From Styela clava (taxonomy: Eukaryota > Chordata > Ascidiacea > Stolidobranchia > Styelidae): a DNA stretch of 64,000 bases. The stretch is from positions 11,561,135 to 11,625,134 of the forward strand of contig NC_135255.1 in the NCBI RefSeq assembly GCF_964204865.1, written 5' to 3'. The position numbers and the translations under genes are program-made. The notes under the pieces were generated by a model. The model did no database searches and was not told where the DNA came from. It was given only the letters and a program-made list of their open reading frames with translations. Shown in pieces: positions 34,076 through 45,000 of this stretch (the first letter of the stretch is position 1; each line of letters opens with the position of its first letter).

Positions 34076-34804
34076 AATCGTAGGTGCGATATGTCATGTG
34101 ACATTTTCTATGCAATGTCAGCTTAAATACGCCATTAAAATATATAATTGTCCATAATTTATACATCATTTTGTGAAAATTAAATTTCTCTATCATCATT
34201 TGGATAAAACATTGATACATACGTGGTGAGTGGGAAATCCCAAAACACCCACTTTGATCTTTTTATGTCCAATCTTTGTATTTAAGAATAAAAGCAATGT
34301 CGTCAAGCGCATTCATAACCATCAGCTCCAGCACGATTCACCACTCCCGTACAAATTATTCAAGAATACATATCGATGTCTTTTTATACAGATACCTATT
34401 TCATAAATTTTCGGAATGGAAAAAATATGGGATATCACGAGAGTGCGGGCGGGAGTCTGAGCCAGTCTAGTTCGGAGCGAATGACGAATTGAATTTGAAA
34501 ATGAATCTTGTAAGCCAAGTCCGTCGAGACGAATGACAACTCCGGCGAATACGCCTCAATTGTCTTATGGATGTATGGCCAAGACATGCACGGTTAATTG
34601 ATTTTGAATGTAAAGTTAAATTTGTAGACAGCTAGGCTACCGGTACGGTAATTTTTGAAATAATGCAGTGAATGGAAAACGAATAAAAGTAAAACGTTTA
34701 GAAAACCGCCAGACAGGCGGTAACGGAGACGACATTCAGACGCTTTAACTTCACAAAACTGGAAAAGGAAGACAGGCAAGATAATTACAAATTAGACAAT
34801 AACG

Positions 34805-35148
34805 GTAGGATAGGATAGGATTTACATATTTATCCTTGGGGAGAGGAAAGCCGATAAGACGGCTTATCCATATGGCGAACCACGGTCTCTCGTCCGGTTA
34901 CGGTACCAGTACCATTCCAAGTCGGGTATGGGATTAGTTATACCGGTATTGTTTGTTTTCGGAAGCATGGACTTGGTGGTGGAGGAATTACGTGAACCAC
35001 CCAACGACGGCGAGGAGTCCAGCAATCCTCTCGCACATAACCATCCCTGCATGGGATTCGAACCTGCGAACCCATACAGAGTACGGTAATTAGAGGTGCA
35101 GTGGCAAGCGTATTCCTAACGCTTAGCCCGTTGAGCCACACCGCCTAC
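34805..35148 (-). repeat. Near full-length tRNA-derived SINE
   Basis: Read on the minus strand it starts GGCGGTGTGGCTCAACGGG (A box TGGCTCAACGG). It then has a perfect B box GGTTCGAATCC and a body with GAGAGGATTGCTGGACTCC. It ends in a unique tail with CTTTCCTCTCC and a TCCTA repeat (34807-34821). It is about 344 bp long and shares head and body with the copy at 6652. The tail recurs at 30390. Confidence 0.85.
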
Positions 35149-35228
35149 CCTAAAAAAATTACCCGAATAAATTGTAGTCTACACTAACATTTGATAATGT
35201 TTTCTGTTTTCAGCTATATGGTTGTATG

Positions 35229-35417
35229 CAGTGGTGGGATTCAAATTTTTTGTCAGCTATCACACAAATGTCATATTTTTCAGCCGGTTCTGTTACAAAA
35301 AGTCATGTTTTTTTTCAGTAATGCTAACTGGTTCGCTGATCTCATAAAATTCTGTGAGACGGTTCTATAGAACCGGTGCGACTTGGGCACTTGGCTGATG
35401 GCTGAATCCCACTACTG
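35229..35417. mobile_element. hAT MITE, second copy of the 14590 family, reversed
   Basis: The ends CAGTGGTGGGATTCA and TGAATCCCACTACTG are inverted repeats. The interior is the reverse complement of the 14590-14768 element, including the TTCTATAGAACCG palindrome and the AAAAAGTCATG block. The flanks GTTGTATG (35221-35228) and GCTGTATC (35418-35425) agree at 6 of 8 bases. Confidence 0.85.
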
Positions 35418-35929
35418 GCTGTATCGGTAGGCTATATATATAGATAGATAGATATGGCAATTACTGAATTTTTAAATATGGTACCATATACCAGTACAGC
35501 ACACTATCCAAATTCCAAGAATTTCCCTCCATTTGGCTCAATAAAACAAACACTCTTATGTGTCTCACAAACGAGGGGCGTCTGGAACCACGTCAGGTGC
35601 TTCATATCGCGCCATGCTTTTCTCAATAATAATCTAAATTAATCGCGGCCGTCACATGACCAAAATTGCCGTTTTTTGCTAAAAACTCTCGAATGCTACG
35701 ATAAAAATAAGGTCATATTGTTGCCTCCCAGTCATGTACCGAAAACATCTGTTTATTTGATATTTATATATGTATGCATATATTGTTTTCTTGGTTGGAA
35801 AAAATTAACTAAACTCTCTCTGTTCAATACACAAACCATTACAGCATTAGGGTACTGTATATAGTGAATAGGAATATTAGGAATAGTGAGTTTTCATTTA
35901 AATATTGTTTTCTAGAGTACATAGGAGTG

Positions 35930-36290
35930 TAAAAGCTTTATCATTACTTATCGATCTTAAGATCGGTAAGTATGTTGATAGGTATTTGTCTGTTTGTTTG
36001 TCTGTCTGACTGTTAGATACACGCGATATCTCAGGAAAGCGAGGTTGAATCTGCTTCAAATTTTGCATGTGCATTCATCATATCTCGGATCAGAAGCCTA
36101 TTGATTTTGGATGAAATATGTCGTATAATTAGCAATTAATAATTAATTAGTGATGGGACACGCTATGGAATAAGAGCGGATCAATCGGAACCGTAGTTTC
36201 TGTTTTGGGGGATCCCCTAACTTTCGAGCGATAAGTCTTCGGTCTCCGACCGATATTCTCGTTGTATAGGTTGTTTTAAAATACTACATA
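35930..36290 (+). repeat. Putative interspersed repeat with terminal palindrome
   Basis: It begins with a near-perfect 28-bp palindrome (35945-35972, centre TTAA, 13 of 14 pairs). A TGTCTGTTTGTTTGTCTGTCTG run follows, then a GC-richer segment with ACACGCGATATCTC, CTTTCGAGCGATAAG and CGACCGATATTCTCG. Its base composition differs from the surroundings and similar TCTGTCTGTCTG starts occur at 12184 and 62149. Family and right border are unknown. Confidence 0.4.
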
Positions 36291-36299
36291 ATTGAATTA

Positions 36300-39200
36300 G
36301 CCGAATCCGGGGAGTTTTTCTTTTCGTACATAACTTTAGCTACATAACTTCAATTACATATTTCTAGTACAAATAATTAACGATAAAAACAAGAAATATA
36401 TATCATTCATTCATTCCACTATTTCTCAAGCTTTATCAGTCTATTTTTATACATAAAATTGCTTACCACGCTTGCCTATTTAATCTTTATAGTAAGGGTG
36501 CTTAGCGCAATTTATCTAACGGTGTTGACACCACAGAAATAGGAATAATTTGGTTAACATATAACCCTCATTTATGATGTCATAAAATAATTTCATTTTT
36601 TCGCATATTTAACGCTTTAAAAGTTGAAATAACATTCACAAAATTTGATACTTACAGCATCTTTCAATTGCAAAAAAGTATTTTGCTGATCAATATGAGT
36701 CAAATCACTGAATGGCTAATTGCATATACCTGAATGATAATTTATGACCCTTGATAGTATTTTTGAATTAGAATTGTACACATCCTGTCAACTGCTAAAA
36801 AACAAAAAGCATAAAATATACCATAAAAGTGTATCATATTTGGAATCCCTGAACGAAAAACCTTCATCTCACAAATTTCCATGTACCATAATAGTTTCCT
36901 AGTAAAGAGTTGTTTAATAACTCTCTCTATCATCTATTTTACATTCCTGATAAGCATTTTTAAACTAGATTTTAAAGTATATATAAAGTAATTATATATG
37001 CTGTATTGCGGGACATATTCACTGGTAATTTTATCAATTATAATATTTTTAATTAATTGCAATTTAATGTATTTTTAATTATAATAAGTAATCATATTTT
37101 CATAATTATTTATTAATTAATGTAGGGTATTTAAATCATTTTTAGCTTTTGACTATCTAGTATTGTAATAAACATGAATACTATTTAAAATTGAATATTT
37201 TGATCTTTATCAAATGTACAATTTTATTTCCGCATATATTACATTAATTTAATTCCAAACTACTATAAACATTAAAAGCTCTTTTTACTTCTATGTACCA
37301 GAACCCAAATAAATATTTAACTTTTCTTAACCTTTTAACTATCCTGGTTAAAAATTCATTTTTGCTGTTTTATACAATATACTCAATATATATATATATA
37401 TGTCGTAACATTGGAATGGTTAATATCATAGTACACTAAACAAAATTGATATAATATAATTTGTAAATTGATAGTTTTACAATCTCATGAAGTGGTGACA
37501 TACCTGTGTGGCACATTTGCTAATAATAAAAATCATTTTACATCTGTCTACATGTGAGGCTTCGTTGCCCGAAATAAAAGAAAACATGTTAAAATAGGCA
37601 AATTTACTGTGATATTCAAAGTTGTCTTTAGAAGTTTAGATTTGTCGTTTTAAATTGGTATTTACAACAATGTAGACGCCGGAGAAAGCTATTAGTGACC
37701 CTGTTTGAGGTCATGAGTTCTTGTCTGATCTACCTTTATTTACTAGGACAAAATTTGAAATTTTGGTTGGTATATTATTCATAATGTAGTATATAATTCG
37801 ACAATTACATGGAATTTATTGATCATAGCTCGCTTTTTATATGTCATTTGTCTTAGCTGATTCATTCTGTGTTTATGTTGTAAATATTGTTAACCCAAAA
37901 AGATTATGATAGAGTACTTATGTTGTATATTTTTTCTCTTGCGGTGACAAAATATATATTTTAAAAGCAAAAGGATCAGTTGATATGTGTATGAAATATG
38001 AATGTTCGATTTTTTGTTGTTTCCATTATTTGGCTGCCTTCAATGTTTCAGGTTTATTTACAATTTTAATTTATATTATGTCGGAGGACGAGCTTTTTGT
38101 CTACCATTATATATTTAATATGAACTTTTGAGATAAAATTGTTTAATTTTTATGAAAGTACCGGGTAGCTTATTTAACCCTGGTGTTTTTATCTTGAAAT
38201 GGATTTTTGCTTTATTGGTTCAAAAATTTTCACTCGACATTTTATTAGTTTATGAATGAAGCAATTTTTCACTTGATGTCGCAATTTTCGTTTCTTATCC
38301 CCTCTTTTCATCAGATATGAGAAATCCTACTAAAAATGAATTTCAAACAAATATTATACTTGCAAAATGACATTAGGATAATGTTACTACCGAGTCATGT
38401 TCCTATATGGATGAAATTAGTTTACAAAGTCATTGATTACTGACTAGTATTTATAATATAATTAATTTATTTTAATTAATCCTATTCGACTATACTGTTG
38501 ATTGGGAGCATCATTGTAGATGTAATGTATTTCATTATTCGGTTCATCTATCGATCTAAAACTATTTTTTCACTGATCAACAGTCTCTGCTTTTTTCAAA
38601 AATTATTTATTTGTATTAAGATATTTCTTTACTTAAAGATGTTTGTGTGTGTTGTTGTTGAATGTTTTGGTTCTATTGAGTCAGTCCATAAACTTATTAG
38701 TGAGAAATATACATGGCTGTAAACCAGCCTGTAATACAATATAAAATAACACCACTAACAATTACCATCAAAACAATGCTTGTTCTATTCACCCATATCA
38801 ATTGTTGATGGACTGGTATAGTGGTATGTATTGTTTTGTTGTCAATTGATTCATTATTAATCATTACCCGAACAATCACATGTCACTTCTTTCATACTAT
38901 TTTATTTCATACTATTTTATTTAACTATTCTAGCTGTCTTTCCGATTGGTATCGAACATTTATAACAAGTGACCTATGTAATTGTTAGTGGCTACATTGG
39001 TCTCTTTCCCGCCCACCACAGTATAATAAAACAAGAACTGGTATTGAACATTAAGTAAAAGAATACTGTTACTATAAACTTGTATGATAAAAATGATATT
39101 TTCAGAGATTTTGCTTTGATTATTGGATGAAATTTTTTTAATGAAAAAAGTGATTTTAAGTTAGAAAATCAAAGATGTGATGAAGATAAATAACATGCAC

Positions 39201-41101
39201 ATTTTTGATATTGTTGACCATTTTCGGAATTCTGACCTTAATTAGACAAAGCTAAATTAAAATTTTGCAAGAGTGTGATGCAAGACTTTTAATTTAAATT
39301 TAAACAAATGTAATGTATGTTGCAACTCTCAAATCAATAGTTATGTACTGTCTGGCATTATTTGTCACATGCTTAGATAATGGTTCTGGATTTTTTGTCA
39401 TTCGAAATTGACTTTAAATACATATGTTGAGAATGATGAATTTATGACGATGTTCAGTTCATGGTTAACACTTGTAATTTCTCCCATCTAATGACGTAGG
39501 ATGTCAAACCACATGACTGCAGTTAATCATAGGCTTATGAAACTGGGAATTTAGACGAAAAATTAGTTTTGTAGAACAGACAAATGATAGGGAACTTGAA
39601 CATGGTGATATATTGTCTTGTAATATTCAGTTTCGTAATGTATCATATGAATATTACCGTATATTTATTTTAGCAATTGGGGATTTTCATATTCGAATTA
39701 GTCGGGTAGTTTTGGAAATGTTCTTCCCTCAGGTTTTCGGATACTTTTCTAATACGGTATATGGTGAAATTAATGTGTACATTGATGCGGCATTTACCAT
39801 ATATGTGCTGATATCTATAGGTGATAATGTTTGAAGTGTAAACACTGTCATGCTATATTTGTTTTTCTCGGGCCTTATTTACTCGACAAATCTTCCTTTA
39901 AATGGGCACGGAGGTCTTAGATAACATCAGGTTTAAAGTCCTTATCTTTCATATACATATAGTAACTATATTTAGTATGAAGCGGTTGTGTAATTGTCGT
40001 TTTGTCCTTCAAAAGATTTTAATATTGAGTACCGGGGGAGATTTTCGACACTCGAATGCGATAGTTACCGTATATATTCATATATATAACTCCAGTTGTT
40101 GAATATTTAACCACTTTAATCTGAGAGATTACATGTATGAGATGGACTATTATGATATGTTTTGATGATACCTGAATTTTAATTTGATCTCTGTGAAACA
40201 TCGCAAATGAATGTATTATTATAATAAATATGAAAATGGCATGATATTGTTTATTAACGATATTTATAATACATGGTAATAGCGTGTTATGGGATTCACC
40301 CCAAAGAAAAAAGAAATTTGACAAATGGAATTTTTTTTTCATCTGAATTCTATCAATTGACAAATCTGCCGTAACATTTTTTTTTCTATAGGCATTTTCC
40401 ATATCTATTGTGTGATCAGGAAAAATGTAAGAAATCTCGAGTTCTCAGAAATCAGTAAAGAATGAATTGCTAATATTTTTTCTCGCTTGTAAATACTTTA
40501 TAACTTTTAAAGGAATTCTATTTGTTGTCTATTTTTTGTACTTTAAAAAGATATTACAACACTTTTTCCAGTTTCTTTGTTCTAGTTTCGGAACGAAATT
40601 TAGGCAGTATAGTAGGCTTGGCAGCTCTTTTGTTATGGTAGCTAAATTACTAGGTATATATAATAAGTACTCTCAACTTCTGTTAAGGGTAGTCTGAGAG
40701 GATCGACTTCTATTTGTCTTTGTCACAAATTTTGTTTTCACTCCCGTGTGAATGGGTTTGCTGAAATTGTTTTTCGGTAGCCTGATATATACATTGTTAT
40801 TGTTTAGTAGCTAATTTGTTTATGTGTCACTGTAAAGTATAATTTGTATCAGGCGTAGATATGGGTAGTAGATACTTGAAATTGTAGTTTATAATTCTGG
40901 ACCTAATATAATTAAATGACCGAAACCCTAATGAATTATTTATTTTTATTATTGTATTTTATCGATGTGTAGCATTGTTCAGTATATTTTATTTCGTGCT
41001 GTAATTATAGCATTTTATCATATCAACATTATTAAATATTATTTTAATAGTAAATACTTAGTACAATAATTCATAGAACATTATCAGCAGTAATATATAG
41101 A
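36300..41101. other. Gene-poor AT-rich stretch upstream of MICAL
   Basis: About 4.8 kb of very AT-rich DNA (for example 36950-37450). No exon set, RNA gene or transposon ends are visible. Short open frames up to 127 codons have biased, low-complexity composition and no recognised motifs. It may include a MICAL promoter or 5' UTR intron. Confidence 0.45.
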
Positions 41102-41109
41102 TATTAGAG

Positions 41110-41904
41110 CAGTGGTTCTCAACCGGGGGCCGGTGGCCCCCTAAGGGGGCCACGGAGCAGTTTGAGAGGGGCCATGACACAAGGCTAATAATTGATTATA
41201 GAGCGACATTTCCTTTTAATAAAATAAAATTTCCCGTTCAGGCGTTTATCGCAGTTTCATTACCTGAATAAGTTATTTGCCATCACAGCGTGTTTTCAAT
41301 TTCTTGAGCGTGAATTGTTTGATCACAATGAAATTTGGAATCCACCAATCAAAATAGTATACCAGTAGGCTGTCTGACTTGCAGACTGACAGTTCCACTA
41401 GACTGCGAGATAAACTTTGCTATCGTATTATAGACACAAAAACCCAGTTGTAAATTCTTAATGCCAAAAATACAAGAATGGAACGACAGTTAAGTTGGCT
41501 TTACCAAAGTAAATCGAGATGACAGAAAATGTGCTCAATGCTCGCATTGCTCGTATGTAATGAGCAATAAATTTTTACGTTCATTTAAACTCCAAAACCA
41601 TCGTGACAAAAATCATCCACCGGTGGAAGAAGTGGGCATCGGTTTCTTTGCTGCCAACCAAGTTAGATTTGACACTGACAGGAAAGCAATATTGGACAAG
41701 TTCGGGTTTCTGTTGGAGGAAAAGCCTGGTTACGGTTTTTCTGATATTAATACCATCAACACAAAATGCTTTTGCATTCCATAATAGGTCGTAAAAACAA
41801 TACAATCCAACACGTTCAGTATTTTGGAATGGCGAACAGGGGGGCCACGATTGCAAAGGGGCGGCGGAAGGGGGCCACGAGCCATAAAAGGTTGGGAACC
41901 ACTG
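41110..41904 (+). mobile_element. hAT element with decayed BED-finger transposase start, 795 bp
   Basis: The ends CAGTGGTTCTCAACC and GGTTGGGAACCACTG pair at 14 of 15 bases. The flanks are perfect TATTAGAG copies (41102-41109 and 41905-41912). GGGGGCCAC blocks lie inside both ends. The interior encodes a relic from 41494: VGFTKVNRDDRKCAQCSHC, then SNKFLRSFKLQNHRDKNHPP. This has the Cys-x2-Cys...His-x4-5-His layout of a BED zinc finger as in ZBED5-type hAT transposases. An in-frame stop precedes it (41491-41493) and the catalytic domain is absent, so it cannot move itself. It ends 167 bp before the MICAL start codon. Confidence 0.92.
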
Positions 41905-42019
41905 TATTAGAGTGTTCTATAAAGTCAGGTGGCATACTTCTGACTTTGTTTTATTGGTTTTTTTATTGTGCAATAAGTGGTATTATTTAGTTTACTGAGG
42001 TCTAATAAAATTATTTTAC

Positions 42020-42021
42020 AG
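42020..42021 (+). promoter_or_regulatory. 3' splice acceptor before MICAL
   Basis: AAATTATTTTACAG ends at 42021, 49 bases before the MICAL ATG. It could end a 5' UTR intron or accept a spliced leader. No donor is assigned. Confidence 0.4.
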
Positions 42022-42070
42022 ATGTTGTAATAGTATTTACGTTTATTCTATTAAATGCTGCGTACATTCC

Positions 42071-45000
42071 ATGATGAAAGAAAATGCAGAAAGTTTATTT
42101 GAAAAGTTTTTAAAAGCATCAACATGTAAAGAAACTCTTCAAACATTCCATTTGTTATGTGCTGAGGTTAAAGTTCAATACCCACCACCTCGTAATGCTG
42201 CTTATGACCACATCACATTTTACACAAGATTGAAACAAATCTTGGGGTCTCATTGGAAAGCGCAATCATTGTTCACCAAACTTGATAAAAAATTCAACGA
42301 TGATGTTAATTTTGAAATACGCAAAAGTTCTCGTGAAAGAGATCGGGCAGCAAGAAATTTCAATGTTCTCATTGTGGGAGCAGGTCCGTGCGGTCTTAGA
42401 ACTGCTATATTCACAACACTGCTTGGTGCAAAAACAATAGTCATTGAGAAAAGAGACTCGTTTTCAAGAAACAATGTTTTACATTTGTGGCCTTTTACCA
42501 TTGAAGACCTGAAGGCTCTTGGCGCGAAAAAATTTAATGGTCGTTTTTGCTCTGGTGCAATAGACCATGTATCAATTCGTCAGTTACAGCTTATTCTCAT
42601 GAAAGCTGCTTTGATTTTTGGTGTTGAAATTCATGTAAATACAAGTTTCTGTGATGTCATAGCGCCAAATATAGAAGGTTCAACCACATGGAAAGCCAAA
42701 ATTGAGCCAAGTTCAAGTTCAGTTTCAGACTTTGATTTTCATATGGTTGTTGGAGCAGATGGACGCAAGAATACGCTCAAAGGTTTTACAAAAAAGGAGT
42801 TCCGAGGATCTTTAGCTATTGGAATCACTGTAAATTTTATCAATAAAAAGACAAGTGAAGAAGCGAGAGTTTCTGAAATAAGCGGAATAAATTTCATTTA
42901 CAGACAAGAATTCTTTCGGGAATTGAATAGATTGCATAATATTGATCTTGAAAATATTGTCTATTACAAGGATGATACTCATTACTTTGTCATGACGGCT
43001 CGTAAAAAGAGCTTACTCGAAAGAGGAGTATTTAGAGAATGCCTGGATGAGGCTTATCATCTTGTACATAGCAATAACATTGATCAAAGTGCTTTGTTAC
43101 AATATGCATTAGATGCTGTAAATTTTTCCACCGAGAACAAATTGCCTGATTTAGAAGTTGCCATAAATCATTATGGCCTCCCTGATATCGCACTTTTTGA
43201 TTTTACACGCATGAAATCATCTGTAAATGCTTCTATGTTCAGAGAAGTCAACGGAGCAAAACTTTTACAAGCCTTAGTGGGGGATGGTTTGATGGAACCA
43301 TTTTGGCCAAAAGGTACTGGTATTGCCAAAGGTTTTTTGGCAGCTTTTGATACATCATGGATGTTACGACAGTGGGCTTTAGGGAAAAACCAACAATCTG
43401 ATAACTCATTCGAATTGTCGTTACTTGCGGAAAGAGAAGGACTGTATCGTGTTCTCGCACAAATAGAAAGCAACCAACTTGTTCAAAAGTATTCACTATT
43501 TTCCATTGATCCAAGAACAAGATACCAGTTTGTACCCAGAAAAGTTCCTGTTGGGAAAATAAAAGCATTTTATTTGTCTGGCGACAAAGGTGCAGAACCC
43601 CTAGTTGACACAGATACCGTTGATTCTGCTATAGTCCCCCGAGGACTCACTCGAAATGTATCATTCGTAAAATCGAATAAACTACAGCAATGGTGTGAAA
43701 GGGTGCTTCGTGAATCTGGCTCATCTTTGACTGTGACCAATATGAGTTCTTCATGGAGAGATGGTCATGTTCTCTGTTCGATCATTAATTACTATAGACC
43801 TGATGTTCTTGATTTAGCTGATTTGCGAGAAGAAGATGCAGAATTCAATAATCAACTGGCTTTTGATATTGCTGAAGAACACCTTGGTATCACTCCTATC
43901 ATGTCTGGAAAAGAGATCGCTGAATGTGAAGTTGTTGATGATCTTTTGATGGTTACTTATATATCACAGTTCTATGAAATTTTGAAGAGTGAAGTACCGG
44001 TGAAACCTGTTAAAAGGGTTTCAGATATAATAGCAACACCACCGGAGGAAAGTTTGCCTCCCAAAATGAAAAAGAAGTCACCTCTTGGTCTTCTTGTTAG
44101 ATTTTCACACCAGATTAAAAGAAAATCAGCGCATCGTGGATCTTCGAAAGAATATGAAGTGGATAGAAAAGACAAAGAGAAATCAAAAAAGAGAAAGAAA
44201 ATGGATAAAGATGCAAGTGTGGCTAATTCTGATTCACAAGTGGTTTTGACTAAGGCTACATTGCCAACTATTGTAGATGAAGACAAAGAAAATACTGTAG
44301 TTATGAGAGACAAGTCGAAAGATTCACCAACACCCGGTGTCCGTAAAAACACATCAAACCGAATCAGTGCGCTTGGTGCTCAATTGATATCACAGTTGGA
44401 ACAAAATTCTGATGTTCCTCCTCAAAGAACTACCACTAGCACACAAAAAGTATTAAAAAGCCAATCAAGCAGTGTTTGTTACTTTTGTGGAAAAACTGTT
44501 TATATCGTAGAGAGATTGAGCGTCGAAGGATTATTTTTTCACAGAGAATGCTTCAAGTGCTCTCACTGCCAAACACCTTTACGTTCCATGAATTATAAAC
44601 GGGATCCTGATAGTGGGAAGTTTTATTGTAGTGTCCATTACTTTGAGAATGCGGAATATCTCAAAACAGGACAGCAATCTACATCTGAGGAAGCCGCAGC
44701 ATCACACCAATCTATTAAATCCCCAGTGATTCATGTTGAAGAAACAGAGGAGATCGACTTACTCGCGATGGGTGACCTTTCTCCAAATAGACCTGATAAT
44801 TTGAATCTATCTGTTCCCACAATAGAGAATGGTCAAGTTATTATGCGACGAGATCTCACTCCAAAGCGAGGAGACATGGCTAAAATTGCTCTTACCTTGT
44901 CACCAGTTCCGATTAAGGTGGAAGAAGAGTTCTTATATCAACATAACATGAGATGTAGTATTAATTCAGATAACGAAAGTGACAGTTTTTCTTCGGAATC

